Below, one piece after another: positions 10,126 to 21,533 of a stretch of DNA of 62,381 nt. The stretch comes from Deinococcus sp. Arct2-2 (GTDB lineage Bacteria > Deinococcota > Deinococci > Deinococcales > Deinococcaceae). A program made the translations under genes and the position numbers. The stretch spans positions 1-62,381 of the forward strand of contig NZ_SSNW01000022.1 in the NCBI RefSeq assembly GCF_004801315.1, given 5' to 3'. Under the pieces are notes generated by a model, which was not told the origin of the DNA, searched no databases, and worked only from the letters and a program-made list of their open reading frames with translations. Positions within the stretch are counted from its first letter, which is position 1. Every line of letters begins with the position of its first letter.

Positions 10126-10809
10126 ATGATCGATTTCAAACACGTGACCCTCGAATATCCCGTGACGCGCACGCTGGCCCTAGACGACGTGAGTATGCAT
10201 GTCGGCAAAGGCGAATTCGTGTATCTGGTCGGCCATTCCGGGGCCGGAAAGAGCAGTTTTATGAATCTGGTGCTGAAGCGGGCGCTGCCCAGCAAGGGGG
10301 AAGTGCGTGTGGCCGGAGAGCCGCTGGCCCGCTACCGGGGGGGCCGCACCGCCCTGCTGCGCCGCCGCATGGGAACCGTATTTCAGGAAAACCTGTTGCT
10401 GCCGCACCTGAATGCCTACGACAATGTGGCGTTTGCCCTGCGCGTGACTGGGGTAGCGCAGCGGGAATGGCCTGCACGAGTCACGACGGCCCTGCGAACC
10501 GTAGGGTTGGAACACAAGAAGTACGCGCTGCCGCTGCAACTGTCTCAGGGCGAGCAACAGCGGGTGGCGATTGCCCGCGCCATCGTGTCCGATCCGCCGC
10601 TGCTGCTGGCCGACGAACCCACCGGAAACCTTGACCCCGACAACAGCCGAGAAGTGCTGAAGGTGCTGCAAAACGTGAACTTGCGCGGCACAACGGTGGT
10701 AGTCGCCACCCACGCCCGTGACCTCGTGGAAACCTTCCGGCACCGCACGCTGACGCTGCGGAAGGGCAAGCTGGTGCGCGATGATCCGTATGGCGGGTAC
10801 GCGCTGTGA
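10126..10809 (+). CDS. ftsE: Cell division ATP-binding protein FtsE
   Basis: 227 residues. ABC ATPase with Walker A GHSGAGKSS near residues 35-43, Q-loop VFQENLLLP, signature LSQGEQQRV, Walker B LLLADEPTGNLDP and the H-loop ATHARD. The LADEPTGNLDP and EXLLLPHLN forms are typical of FtsE. The ATG at 10126 is preferred over an in-frame ATG at 10054 because FtsE proteins begin with M-I-x-F and a CCGGGGA purine stretch lies 8-10 bases before it. A TATGCT box is at 10053-10058. The stop overlaps ftsX by 4 bases (GTGA). Confidence 0.95.
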   Translation: MIDFKHVTLEYPVTRTLALDDVSMHVGKGEFVYLVGHSGAGKSSFMNLVLKRALPSKGEVRVAGEPLARYRGGRTALLRRRMGTVFQENLLLPHLNAYDNVAFALRVTGVAQREWPARVTTALRTVGLEHKKYALPLQLSQGEQQRVAIARAIVSDPPLLLADEPTGNLDPDNSREVLKVLQNVNLRGTTVVVATHARDLVETFRHRTLTLRKGKLVRDDPYGGYAL

Positions 10810-11669
10810 CCTACCACTTCCGGCAAGCCTTAGTCGCCATGCGCGGCAACTTTACGGCCACCCTCGCCACCCTGATGACCATGACCCTGACCCTGCTGAT
10901 GCTGGGCTTCGTGCTGCTGCTCACGCTGAACGTGAACCGCACGCTGGAGCAGTTGGAATCTCAGGTGGAAGTGGCGGCCTTTCTGAATGCGGGCACCGAT
11001 GGCGCGGCCCTGCTGAAGCAGGTGCAGGGCTTTCCGCAGGTGCGCGAGGCCCGCTTGGTCAGCAGCGAGCAGGTGCTGGAAGAAATGACCCGCGACTCGC
11101 CGTATGCCCGCGACGCCGTATCGTTGGTGGGCAACCCATTTCCGACCACCGTGAGGATGAAAGTGGGCCGGGTCGAAGATTCGCGGGTGGTGGCCGCCGC
11201 TGTAGCGCGGTTGCCGGGCGTCGGTGACGTGGAATACGGCGCGGGCTACGTCGATCCCACCGTGCGGGCGCTGACCGCCATTCGCGCTGCCGGATACGGC
11301 TTGGTGGGGCTGCTGCTGCTCGGCACGCTCTTCAACATCCTGAATGCCGTGCGGGTCGCCATGTACGCCCGCCGCAACGAAATCAGTGTGATGCGCCTGC
11401 TGGGGGCCACACGCGGCTTTATTCGGATGCCGCATGTAATTGAAGGCGTGCTGCTGGGCGTGCTGGCCGGAGCAGTGGCGCTGGCCGTCCTGACGCCCGC
11501 CTACTTCGGCTTGGCCCGCCGCGTGCAACTGCTTGCGCCCGTGTTTCCGGTGGTCACCGACCCCGCCATTCTCGCGCCGATTTTGGGCGGCGTGGCGCTG
11601 CTAGGCATCACGATTGGCCTGCTGGGCAGTCTGTTTGCTTCTCGCCGCTATTTGCAGGAGTTGGAATAG
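10806..11669 (+). CDS. ftsX: Cell division permease FtsX
   Basis: 287 residues with a GTG start. One N-terminal membrane helix (LMTMTLTLLMLGFVLLLTLNV), an extracytoplasmic domain of about 110 residues, then three membrane helices typical of FtsX. The VAMYARRNEISVMRLLGATRGFIRMPH segment is the family coupling region. FtsX transmits ATP-driven conformational change by FtsE to periplasmic murein hydrolase activators; the gene immediately downstream encodes one. The stop overlaps the next start by a single base. Confidence 0.95.
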   Translation: MTYHFRQALVAMRGNFTATLATLMTMTLTLLMLGFVLLLTLNVNRTLEQLESQVEVAAFLNAGTDGAALLKQVQGFPQVREARLVSSEQVLEEMTRDSPYARDAVSLVGNPFPTTVRMKVGRVEDSRVVAAAVARLPGVGDVEYGAGYVDPTVRALTAIRAAGYGLVGLLLLGTLFNILNAVRVAMYARRNEISVMRLLGATRGFIRMPHVIEGVLLGVLAGAVALAVLTPAYFGLARRVQLLAPVFPVVTDPAILAPILGGVALLGITIGLLGSLFASRRYLQELE

Positions 11670-13252
11670 TGCGGGTAGGACGGCGAGTTGCTCTGCTGTT
11701 GGTGTCGGCGGCGCTGTTGGCTGGGGCGCAAACCACTTCTGAGCGTCTAGAGCAGTTGCAGCGCGACCTTCAGCAGCAGCGGCGACTGAACGCAGCGCAG
11801 GCGCAGGAGCTAGAGCAGGTGCGGAACACGATTCAGAACCTGACCGTGCAGCAAAAGGCCACCCTGACGCGCCTAGATGGACTGGGCCGCAACGTGACGC
11901 AACTGGTGAACGAAGTAGCGACTGTGGCCGCCCGCACCCGACTGGCCGAGCAACTGCTGGCCGATACCACCGCCGCCAAAGGCCGCACCGAAACGCGGGT
12001 GTCGCGCCTGCAAGAAGACGTGCGCCAAATTCTGAATACCCTCTACCGCGAGCGGAGCGGGCGCTACCTGCAACTGCTGTCTCAGTCCCGCAGCCTGTCC
12101 GATTTGCTGATTCGGCTGAATTACAACAACATGGCGGGGAAATACAACGTCAAAATCATAGAAACGCTGCGCTCCGAAGTGGCCTCGCTGAAGCAGCAAG
12201 AGGCGCAGCAGGCCCAGCAGACCGCCGCCCTGAAGGACTTGCAGACGCAGCGGGCCGAGGTCTTGGCGAATTTGAAAGAGCGCCGCCAAGAGCAACAAAC
12301 GCTGCTGGCAAGTCTGAGGAAATCCGAGCAGGGCCAGCGCACCATTGCGGTCCAAACTCAGGCCGAACAAGTGCTGACTGGGCGCACGATAGACAATTTG
12401 GTGGGCGCAGTGGTGCAGGAACGCGCCCGCATAGAGGCCGAACGCCAACGCCGCCTAGAAGAAGAACGCCAGCGCCGCTTGGCCGAGTTACGCCGGATTC
12501 GGGAAGCTCAGGAACGCGCCCGCATAGAAGCGGCACGCCTCGCCGCCGTGCGTGCTGCACAGGAACGAGCCGCCAGAATAGAAGCGGCACGCGTAGAAGC
12601 TGCACGAATTGAAGCGGCGCGTGTACAAGCTGAACGCCTCCGCGCTGCCCAAGCTCAGGCCGCCCGAACTCAGATTCTCCGCGAGCAGCAACAACGCGCC
12701 CAAGCCGAGCGTGACCGCCTTGCGCGGGAACAAGAAGCGCGTGCGTTGGCCCAACGCAACTCTGAAGCCACCCAAGGTGCCCGCCGCGCCGCTGTGCAGC
12801 AAGAGCAGGAGCGGCTGGCCCAGCAGCGCCAAGAAGCCGAAGCCGCACAGGAAAGAGTTGAGCAGGAGCTTGCGCCGCTGCCGCCTGCCAGTGGCCCCAG
12901 CGGATTTCCTTTGCCGGGCGGATCGGTGTCGCAGGGGTACGGGGCCAATGGAGCGCAGTGGGTGGTCCTCAGTGCGCCGGGAGGTACGCAAGCTGCCGCC
13001 ACCGCTGCGGGCAACGTGATTGCGGCCACCTACTACAACAGCCTAGGCTGGGTCATTCTGGTGGATCACGGCACTACCGTCAGCGCCTACTTTGGGCTGC
13101 AAGACCCGCAAGTCAGCGTCGGCAACCGCGTAGCACAGGGCACGCCGCTAGGCGCAATCGGTGGCAGCCCTATTTTTGGCCCAGACCGGATGGCTTTTCA
13201 ACTGAACAGAGTCAACGGGAGTACCCGTCAGCCGGTGAATCCGGGGTTCTAG
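11669..13252 (+). CDS. EnvC-like murein hydrolase activator with degenerate LytM domain
   Basis: 527 residues with a signal peptide (VALLLVSAALLAGAQ). Residues about 25-230 and 260-400 form long coiled coils, the second made of runs such as RIEAARVEAARIEAARV. The C-terminal domain (about 415-527) is M23/LytM-like, but the metal ligands are missing: no HxxxD in the first motif, YFGL where active enzymes have YxHL, and FQLN where they have LHFE. As in EnvC, the domain is thus probably a non-catalytic activator gated by FtsEX. The one-base overlap with ftsX supports a functional operon. Confidence 0.9.
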   Translation: MRVGRRVALLLVSAALLAGAQTTSERLEQLQRDLQQQRRLNAAQAQELEQVRNTIQNLTVQQKATLTRLDGLGRNVTQLVNEVATVAARTRLAEQLLADTTAAKGRTETRVSRLQEDVRQILNTLYRERSGRYLQLLSQSRSLSDLLIRLNYNNMAGKYNVKIIETLRSEVASLKQQEAQQAQQTAALKDLQTQRAEVLANLKERRQEQQTLLASLRKSEQGQRTIAVQTQAEQVLTGRTIDNLVGAVVQERARIEAERQRRLEEERQRRLAELRRIREAQERARIEAARLAAVRAAQERAARIEAARVEAARIEAARVQAERLRAAQAQAARTQILREQQQRAQAERDRLAREQEARALAQRNSEATQGARRAAVQQEQERLAQQRQEAEAAQERVEQELAPLPPASGPSGFPLPGGSVSQGYGANGAQWVVLSAPGGTQAAATAAGNVIAATYYNSLGWVILVDHGTTVSAYFGLQDPQVSVGNRVAQGTPLGAIGGSPIFGPDRMAFQLNRVNGSTRQPVNPGF

Positions 13253-13423
13253 GACGCCTTAGCTGTTGCCGCAGCCCTCCTTGCCGCGTTCATACTTGCC
13301 CCACCCGCCCCGGTCTGATACTCTTCCTCGGTGCGCTCCCGGTTGGCTGCTGACGGGCGTATGAACCCTGCCATCCTTGCAGGCGCTTTACCCTCAGTAC
13401 ATCTACTTTCAGAGGTTCTTCTC

Positions 13424-13672
<249 letters not shown>

Positions 13673-13694
13673 ACCGGCCCCTTCCGGTTTTAAT

Positions 13695-13719
13695 CAAAGC
13701 TCCTTCGGGGGCTTTTTTT
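13695..13719 (+). terminator. Terminator after rpsP
   Basis: AAAGCTCC-TTCG-GGGGCTTTTTTT is a compact hairpin with a UUCG-type loop and a 7-T tail, directly behind a smaller AACCGG...CCGGTTTT hairpin. It separates rpsP from khpA-rimM-trmD, so these are not a simple single operon here. Confidence 0.85.
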
Positions 13720-13768
13720 GTTGCCTGAGATGGTAGGGGCTTGGTCTAAGGGTCTAAGCGTCTGAGGG

Positions 13769-14106
13769 GAGGGCGATCGCTGGCGCTCACTCACCCCCTC
13801 TGCTTCGCAGCTCTACGAGTCCCCAACCCTCCCCCATAAAGAGGGAGGGAGCTAAAACCATGACACCGCCACCGCAGATCGTCCCCGCCCAACTCCGTGT
13901 GAGGCCGTCGTGCGTGCAACGCGCAGGCCAATTCCATGTTCGAGACGGCTGGCGATTCCGCTTCAAACGAACAATCTAGCCGAGTCGGGATGCGACAAGA
14001 TCAATCCTCCCGAGCGGACTCGCAGAGCTGCGAAGCAGAGCGACCAACTCCCCTGACCCCTGTGGGGGCGGGGGCTGGGGGGTGGAGGAAAACGTAGGAG
14101 CCACTC
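13769..14106 (+). repeat. Dispersed repeat family A, long copy 2
   Basis: Counterpart of 4264-4592. Its ends carry imperfect inverted repeats: CTGCTTCGCAGCTCTACGAG near 13799-13819 and its approximate complement CTCGCAGAGCTGCGAAGCAG near 14019-14038, with C-rich and G-rich blocks outside them. No open frame is conserved between the two copies, so it is best described as a non-autonomous, MITE-like element. It accounts for most of the gap between rpsP and khpA. Confidence 0.8.
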
Positions 14107-14260
14107 AAAAACCCGAAACAAATTTTGCCGTTCAAACACTGGCCCCACCCGGCGCTTCCAACCTACCAAGCTCCCCACTCTGCCCCCAACACCCCACATT
14201 TACCCGTTCTAAGCGTGCAAAAAGCCTGATTCTCCAGCCAAATGCTGTAGACTGCCGCCC

Positions 14261-14503
14261 ATGAAAACCGACCCCGTAGACCTGACGTTGTTTCTGGCAC
14301 AGAGCGTGGTAGATCAACCCTCGCTGGTGCGGGTTGCCAAGCGTGGGCCGACAGTGGCGGTGCGCGTCGGCCCCGGCGAGGAAGGCCGGTTGATCGGGCG
14401 GCAAGGGCGCGTGATTCAGGCCATTCGGACGCTGGTACGGGCGGTCAGTGACCCCCGCGAGCGCCTAAACGTCGACCTAGACGCGCCGCGTAAGCAGCAG
14501 TAA
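14261..14503 (+). CDS. khpA: KH-domain RNA-binding protein KhpA
   Basis: 80 residues. A single type II KH domain with the RNA-binding loop IGRQGR (GxxG-type) near residues 45-50, in the position between rpsP and rimM where the khpA/ylqC family gene is commonly found. KhpA proteins bind RNA broadly and act with KhpB in many bacteria. TAGACT at 14248-14253 lies 7 bases before the ATG, so the mRNA is probably leaderless. Confidence 0.92.
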   Translation: MKTDPVDLTLFLAQSVVDQPSLVRVAKRGPTVAVRVGPGEEGRLIGRQGRVIQAIRTLVRAVSDPRERLNVDLDAPRKQQ

Positions 14504-14564
14504 ACCTCTATCTCCAAACAAAAGTAGGCTGGATGACACACATGACACACACTGGGCGGCAGGT

Positions 14565-15101
14565 ATGACCGCGCCCGCCGACACGACCCGGCTGGGGTAC
14601 TTTTTGGGGCCACACGGCGTACAGGGCGGCATTAAGCTGTACGTACTGGGCGACGCGGGCCAAATTCTGAGCCTGCCCCGCGTCTACGTGGAGGGGCGTG
14701 GGTGGCTGAGGGTGCGCCGGGCCGACCCACTGGCTCCCGGCGTGGCGCTGCAACTGGCCGGGATAACCGACCGGGAAGGTGCGCAACCTCTGCGCGGCGC
14801 GAACGTGTACGCCGCCGATGCCGACCTGCCGGGGTTGGAAGCGGGCAGCTTTTATTATCACGACTTGCGCGGCCTCCCGTTGTTGGATGCGGCGGGCACG
14901 GTCTTGGGCAAGGTAAGCGATGTGATCGACGCTGGGCCGCAAGATTTGTTGGTGGTGCAGCATGGGGGCAAAGAATCGCTGTTGCCCCTGCAAGCGCCCT
15001 ATGTGGACGTGCAGACCGAGGCGGGCCGCCCTGTGAGAGTCGTGCTGACTGACGACGCGCCCGCTGGCCTGCTGGACGATGACGCCGAAGAATCGCCCTG
15101 A
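14565..15101 (+). CDS. rimM: Ribosome maturation factor RimM
   Basis: 178 residues. The N-terminal RimM domain begins LGYFLGPHGVQGGIKLYVLGD and a C-terminal PRC-barrel starts at about residue 98 (GSFYYHDLRGLPLLDAAGT) with ESLLPLQAPYVDV. RimM helps assemble the 30S head and binds S19. The start is placed at the ATG preceded by GGCAGG. It is followed after 6 bases by trmD, the conserved order. Confidence 0.95.
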   Translation: MTAPADTTRLGYFLGPHGVQGGIKLYVLGDAGQILSLPRVYVEGRGWLRVRRADPLAPGVALQLAGITDREGAQPLRGANVYAADADLPGLEAGSFYYHDLRGLPLLDAAGTVLGKVSDVIDAGPQDLLVVQHGGKESLLPLQAPYVDVQTEAGRPVRVVLTDDAPAGLLDDDAEESP

Positions 15102-15107
15102 CCGTCT

Positions 15108-15986
15108 ATGCTGACTTTCTCTTTTCTCACGCTGTTTCCTGAACTGCTGACCCCGTTTGCCAGTGAAGCGATTGTGGGCAAAGCGCGGGAACGTGGCCTG
15201 ATCGATGTGCAGTTGGTAAATTTGCGCGACTTTGCGGGCAACCGTCACGCCAAAGTAGACGACACCCCGTATGGTGGCGGCGCAGGCATGGTCATTCGGG
15301 TGGATGTGGCCGAGCGTGCGGTGGCAAGCCTGCCCGACTTGGAGGCCGGGACTGATGAAGTCATTTTGTTCAGTCCGGCGGGACAGCCGTTTACACAGGC
15401 GGTGGCTGAGGAACTGAGCGGCAAGCGGCATCTGGTGTTCCTGTGCGGGCGCTACGAAGGCTTTGATGCACGGGTAGAAACACGGGTCACGCGGGAACTG
15501 AGCATCGGCGATTTTGTGATGATGGGTGGGGAAGCCGCCGCCGCCTGCGTGCTGGAAGCTGTCGCGCGGTTGGTTCCGGGGGTGCTGGGAGACGCCGATT
15601 CCCACCGCGCCGATTCCTTTTCCAGCGGTTTGCTGGATTACCCCGAATACACCCGCCCGCTAGACTGGGAAGGCGACGCCGTGCCCGATGTGCTGCGCGG
15701 CGGCAATCACGCGGCTATTGCCACTTGGCGCAGGCAAGAGGCGTTGGCCCGCACCCTCGCCCGCCGCCCCGATCTGCTGGCCTCGGCTGGCCTGACGCCC
15801 CAAGACACCGCCCACTTGCTGACGCTTGGCGTCTCTGCCGGGCAGTTGGCCGCTTGGAATGCGCCGCCCCCGCCCGTGCCCAAGCGCAAGCGGACAAGCC
15901 GGGCCACTCTTGAAGTGACTCCTGAGACCGTTCATGCTGAGGCCCAGAATCATGATCAGAACCATGACCCCACCCCTGAAAAGTAA
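15108..15986 (+). CDS. trmD: tRNA (guanine-37-N1)-methyltransferase TrmD
   Basis: 292 residues. SPOUT-class methyltransferase that makes m1G37 and prevents frameshifting. Visible motifs: [14 protein letters not shown] start, [14 protein letters not shown], the trefoil-knot AdoMet site [12 protein letters not shown] and [12 protein letters not shown]. Residues beyond about 250 are an unconserved tail ([13 protein letters not shown], then Asn/His/Asp-rich), longer than in the E. coli enzyme. There is no rplS directly downstream, unlike the classical rpsP-rimM-trmD-rplS operon. Confidence 0.96.
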   Translation: MLTFSFLTLFPELLTPFASEAIVGKARERGLIDVQLVNLRDFAGNRHAKVDDTPYGGGAGMVIRVDVAERAVASLPDLEAGTDEVILFSPAGQPFTQAVAEELSGKRHLVFLCGRYEGFDARVETRVTRELSIGDFVMMGGEAAAACVLEAVARLVPGVLGDADSHRADSFSSGLLDYPEYTRPLDWEGDAVPDVLRGGNHAAIATWRRQEALARTLARRPDLLASAGLTPQDTAHLLTLGVSAGQLAAWNAPPPPVPKRKRTSRATLEVTPETVHAEAQNHDQNHDPTPEK

Positions 15987-16057
15987 GCTCTGCCGTAGCT
16001 GTTCTGTAGCTTCCGCACAAGTCATCACCCCCGTTCAGGGCGCAGGATAAACGCACC

Positions 16058-16669
16058 ATGTCCGCGCCTCCGGTTGTCCCTCTTTTTCCCTTGCCAAACC
16101 TCGTGCTGTTTCCGGGGCAAGTGCTTCCCCTGTATGTCTTCGAAACACGCTACCGGGCGCTGCTGGTGCGCGTGCAGGAAACGGGCGAGCCGTTCGGCAT
16201 CGTGCGGGTGCGTGAAACCAGCGACGAATCCAATCTCCCCTTTCACGAGCGGGTGTCTATGGTTGGCAGCTACGCCCACCTGATGCAGGCGCAGGGCCAC
16301 GAAGACGGCACGAGCAGCATCATCGTGGTGGGCGGCGACCGGTTCCGCGTTCAGGACTTTGACCTGACCGAGCCGTTCCTGAGCGCCACCGTGGAAGACT
16401 GGCCGCTGGAACCTGACCCCCTCGGCCTGCCCGCCACCGAAGCAGTGGCCCGCCGCCTGCTGGCCGACCTGCTGAGGCTGCGGCCCAGCGACGCCGCCGC
16501 CATCCGCGACAATGCCCCCGACGAACCCTTGCTGCTGGCAAGTTTTGCCGCCGCCCTCCTGCCCCTCACGCCAGAACAGCGGGAAGAGGCGCTGGAAGGC
16601 AAGACCCTGCTCGACCGTCTGGACGTGCTGATTTCCACGGTTCCAGCCGGGGCGCGGGAACTGAATTAG
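16058..16669 (+). CDS. Lon N-terminal (LON substrate-binding) domain protein
   Basis: 203 residues. The first 120 residues match the LON_substr_bdg domain ([29 protein letters not shown]) and the remainder is helical. There is no AAA+ or Ser-Lys protease domain, so this is a stand-alone Lon-N protein, a family whose members occur separately from Lon in many bacteria and whose role is not settled. A perfect terminator follows. Confidence 0.88.
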   Translation: MSAPPVVPLFPLPNLVLFPGQVLPLYVFETRYRALLVRVQETGEPFGIVRVRETSDESNLPFHERVSMVGSYAHLMQAQGHEDGTSSIIVVGGDRFRVQDFDLTEPFLSATVEDWPLEPDPLGLPATEAVARRLLADLLRLRPSDAAAIRDNAPDEPLLLASFAAALLPLTPEQREEALEGKTLLDRLDVLISTVPAGARELN

Positions 16670-16685
16670 GTCTGATACGGATACA

Positions 16686-16721
16686 AACGGCGCTGAGAGT
16701 CTTACACTCCAGCGCCGTTTT
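16686..16721. terminator. Bidirectional terminator
   Basis: AACGGCGCTG and CAGCGCCGTT form a perfect 10-bp stem with a T-run on the plus side and matching A-rich sequence on the other, between convergent genes. Confidence 0.8.
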
Positions 16722-16740
16722 CATGGCCTTGAGATCAGGC

Positions 16741-17676
16741 TTAAAACACTACCGTCTTATTTCCGTAGACCAATACCCGGTCTTCTACGTGCGCTTTCAC
16801 GGCGCGGGCCAGCACTTGCCGCTCTACATCTCGGCCCATTCGCATCAAAGAATCGGGCGTTTCGCGGTGCGTGACCGGAATCACGTCTTGGGCAATAATC
16901 GGCCCGGCGTCCAGTTCCTCGGTCACGTAATGGCTGGTGGCCCCGATCAGTTTCACACCCCGCTTGAAGGCGGCCCGGTATGGGTTCGCGCCGATGAAGG
17001 CAGGCAAGAAGGAATGGTGAATGTTGATGACGGGGCGGCCAAAGCCCCGCAAAAAGTCGCCGCTGAGAATCTGCATATAGCGCGCCAGCACGGCAAAGTC
17101 TGCCCCCGCCTCATGCATCAGGCGCACTTGCTCGGCCTCGGCCTCGGCTTTGTTCTCTTTGGTTACGGGCACCACATGAAACGGAATGCCGAACATATCA
17201 GCGTCGCGCCGCAAGTCCTCGTGGTTGGAAATGATCAGCGGAATTTCTATGTGCAGTTCGCCCCGGCGTTTGCGCCACAGCAAATCGAGGAAGCAGTGGT
17301 CGTAGCGGCTGACCAAAATCGCCATGCGCTTGGGCTGGGCCGTGTAATTCACGCGCCACCGCATTGCGAAGGGCTGGGCGATAACGCTTTCGAAGGCCCG
17401 CTCGAACGCGCCGCGCGCCAAATCGAGGCCGTCTAAATGAAATTCCATTCGCATAAAAAACTGGCCGCCGCTGGGGTCGGTGGTGTGCTGGTCGGAATGC
17501 AGGATATTCGCGCCGTGATTGAGCAAAAACTGCGACACGGCGGCTACGATGCCCTTGCGGTCTGGGCAGGCGATGGTCAGGGTGGCCGTATTGTTGGGGT
17601 CAAGGCGGGCGGGTTCGGATGCACCCGGAGCGGATTTGACAGAGTTGGAGGGGGTTGGGTCAAGCGGGGCCGTCAT
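16741..17676 (-). CDS. purU: Formyltetrahydrofolate deformylase
   Basis: 311 residues. PurU hydrolyses 10-formyl-THF to formate and THF, balancing one-carbon pools. An N-terminal ACT domain (about 30-105, with [15 protein letters not shown]) precedes a formyltransferase-fold domain with the catalytic Asn-His-Asp set in [12 protein letters not shown] and [10 protein letters not shown]. The ATG at 17676 was preferred to an upstream in-frame ATG at 17694 because a TATCCT box lies 8 bases before it. Confidence 0.93.
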   Translation of the reverse strand: MTAPLDPTPSNSVKSAPGASEPARLDPNNTATLTIACPDRKGIVAAVSQFLLNHGANILHSDQHTTDPSGGQFFMRMEFHLDGLDLARGAFERAFESVIAQPFAMRWRVNYTAQPKRMAILVSRYDHCFLDLLWRKRRGELHIEIPLIISNHEDLRRDADMFGIPFHVVPVTKENKAEAEAEQVRLMHEAGADFAVLARYMQILSGDFLRGFGRPVINIHHSFLPAFIGANPYRAAFKRGVKLIGATSHYVTEELDAGPIIAQDVIPVTHRETPDSLMRMGRDVERQVLARAVKAHVEDRVLVYGNKTVVF

Positions 17677-17768
17677 AGCCGAGCAGGATAGCACCGGGCC
17701 AGATGGTCAGCAGCGGGGCGGGGAGGCTGGGGGCTGGATGTTGAGGGGCGAAGACGCTCAAGTTGGAA

Positions 17769-17875
17769 GGTGAACCCCCCCGTTGCTGGCGCAACGCCCC
17801 CCCTTAAAGGTGGGGACAAAAGCTGTTGCGCTCCCCTTGAGGGGGGCTGGCTGCGCAGCAGACTGGGGGGTTGAC
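17769..17875. repeat. Palindromic repeat family B, copy 1
   Basis: Starts GGTGAACCCCCCCGTTGCTGG and ends CAGACTGGGGGGTTGAC, so the two ends are inverted repeats. Internal blocks GCGCAACGCCCCCC and AGGGGGGCTGGCTGC also pair. Related copies lie at 25602-25734, 27581-27690 and, truncated, 62026-62100. No open frame. Confidence 0.8.
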
Positions 17876-17954
17876 ACGCAATCGTCAGTATTGAATGCTT
17901 ACCGCACAACCTTTCCGCCTCCCTACTTTGGCCCGATGCGGTAGGCTGGCCCGC

Positions 17955-19070
17955 GTGCAGAACAACCCAGAAGCGGCCCCACATGCAACCCTCTTGGCCT
18001 ACGATCCGCGCCCACACGCCGAATTGTTGGTGGCCTACTGCCTGAATGTGCAGCCGAGCGAGCGCATTCTGATCGCAGGTGGCGTGGCTGGTCTGCCCCT
18101 CGTGCGCGAAGTGGCCCGCGCCGTACTGCGGGCAGGCGGGCGGCCAGCAGTGAGGATGGATTATCCGGGCCAAGACGACGACGTGGCGGCGCTGGCGGCT
18201 GACGGCGTGCTGGACGTACTTCATGCCGCAGAGTTGGCCGATATGGAGGGCATGGACGGCACCTTACGAATCCTGACGCCGGGGGCGGGCCATGTGGACG
18301 CCGTAGACGCCAGCCGACGCGCCCGCCTGACCGCTGCCCGCTCCGCTTTGGCCGCCGCCCGCGCCCGCAAAAAATGGAGCCTGACGCTGTATCCCACCGC
18401 GCACGCCGCCGCCCAAGCAGGCATGACCGAGGCCGATTTTGGGGCGTTTGTGATGCGGGCCATCTTCCTAGACCGCCCTGATCCGGTGGCCGCGTGGGGA
18501 GAGGTGCGCGAGCTTCAGGCCCGCTTGATCGAGCGATTGAGCCGCGCCGACACGGTAAAAATCGAGGCCCCCGGCACCGACTTGACCCTGCGCGTAGGCG
18601 GGCGAACATGGGCCAACAGCGACGGCAAACGCAACATGCCCAGCGGTGAAGTGTTTACCGGGCCACTAGAAGACAGCGCGAATGGATTTATTACGTTTGA
18701 TGTGCCTGCCGAATATGCGGGCGTAATGGTGCGCGGTGCACGGCTGGAATTTCGGGACGGCGTGGTAGTAGATGCCCGCGCCGACGAAGGCGAAAGCACC
18801 TTGCTGGCAGCCCTGAATACCGATTCCGGCGCACGGAAGCTGGGCGAATTGGGCATCGGCTCCAACAGCGGCATTCAAACGCCCACAGGCAACATTTTGT
18901 TCGATGAAAAAATCGGCGGAACGGTGCATTTGGCGCTAGGCCGCTCTTATCCGGAAACGGGCGGCCTGAATGCCAGCGCGATTCACTGGGATTTGATTAC
19001 CGATTTAAGGCAAGGCGGACGGATTTCGCTGGACGGCGAAGTGTGGCAGGAAAACGGGCGATTCTTGTAG
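17955..19070 (+). CDS. M29-family metalloaminopeptidase (AmpS/aminopeptidase T)
   Basis: 371 residues. The C-terminal catalytic half carries the M29 metal-ligand regions: [33 protein letters not shown], the His in GGTVHLALG and [11 protein letters not shown] near the end. These enzymes are dimetal exopeptidases found notably in thermophiles and Deinococcus. The GTG at 17955 is taken as the start because TAGGCT (17942-17947) stands exactly 7 bases before it; an upstream in-frame ATG at 17895 would place the promoter inside the gene. Confidence 0.92.
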   Translation: MQNNPEAAPHATLLAYDPRPHAELLVAYCLNVQPSERILIAGGVAGLPLVREVARAVLRAGGRPAVRMDYPGQDDDVAALAADGVLDVLHAAELADMEGMDGTLRILTPGAGHVDAVDASRRARLTAARSALAAARARKKWSLTLYPTAHAAAQAGMTEADFGAFVMRAIFLDRPDPVAAWGEVRELQARLIERLSRADTVKIEAPGTDLTLRVGGRTWANSDGKRNMPSGEVFTGPLEDSANGFITFDVPAEYAGVMVRGARLEFRDGVVVDARADEGESTLLAALNTDSGARKLGELGIGSNSGIQTPTGNILFDEKIGGTVHLALGRSYPETGGLNASAIHWDLITDLRQGGRISLDGEVWQENGRFL

Positions 19071-19084
19071 AGAAATCAAAAGCT

Positions 19085-19122
19085 GTCCGGCCTGAATCCT
19101 AAGTATCAGATTCCGGCTGGAC
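19085..19122 (+). terminator. Possible terminator hairpin after the aminopeptidase
   Basis: GTCCGGCCTGAATC and GATTCCGGCTGGAC pair with two mismatches around a 10-base loop, 15 bases after the stop codon. There is no good T-run, so this may only be a stabilising hairpin. Confidence 0.4.
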
Positions 19123-19171
19123 GGCTTAAAGCGTATTTGTAAAGGCTCAGCGGTTTTTCCAAGTGGCGTGT

Positions 19172-19240
19172 AAACAGCATTCGCTGCGCTCACTCCCCCC
19201 TCCCCAGCCCTCCCCCGCAAGGGGAGAGGGAGCAAGAGAC
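19172..19240 (+). repeat. Repeat family A, short copy
   Basis: CAGCATTCGCTGCGCTCACT, CCCCTCCCCAGCCCTCCCCC and GGGGAGAGGGAGC match the 5' part of the long family A copies. The rest of the 250-base gap between the aminopeptidase and prfC shows nothing recognisable. Confidence 0.55.
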
Positions 19241-19321
19241 CGATCATCACAGCATTCACAGCATCCTGAGAAGCTGAACGAACCCTTATAAACACTCTAC
19301 TTATGCAACTGGCTCTTACGT

Positions 19322-21013
<1,692 letters not shown>

Positions 21014-21533
21014 ACGAACTCCTGCGGGCCTGAGTTGGAGCGGCCCGGATGATGAATTGTGGCTGTGGACTAGAGGCTCACGGGGCGCGCCTTCAGTTCA
21101 CGCTGGGACTGTACTGGTAACGAACTGTGCTACTCATCACCTGTATCAATCATAAACCGCGCCGATCACATTCCGAGGTTGCCCAAACAACGGGCCAACT
21201 CTCCATTTCCGCTGCACAGTCCTTCTTCGCTTCTGGCTTCGCTCGGTTCATCTGAAACTAAACGGCGAGGTCACTAGGTTGGCGTTAGGCGGCGCGTCAT
21301 CCACACAGTATACCGCGCCGTTCCGCAGCTTTCACCCTGCCCGCCGCCTTCTTTATCTGGGTGGCCTGACATGATCCGGCGGTGCAGCCTCCTGCGGCTG
21401 ACACGGCGCTGAACAATGCCTGATCTTCTGAAATCAGGCCGGAAGATGAACAAGCTAGACGCCTAAGCACTGCGGCCCTAAATATCATTGAAACATCTCA
21501 CTGACAGATCAATTTCCCATTTGAGGAGACACC
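21014..21533. other. 520-base gap without a recognised gene
   Basis: No open frame with protein-like composition, no tRNA-like fold and no family A or B repeat was recognised. The left part should hold the prfC promoter and the right end holds GAGGAG, the strong ribosome-binding site of the gene at 21534. Confidence 0.5.

Noticed and set aside
12420..12880. Long minus-strand frames in the coiled-coil region of the EnvC-like gene
   Set aside because: Repetitive helical coding sequence produces open frames on both strands.
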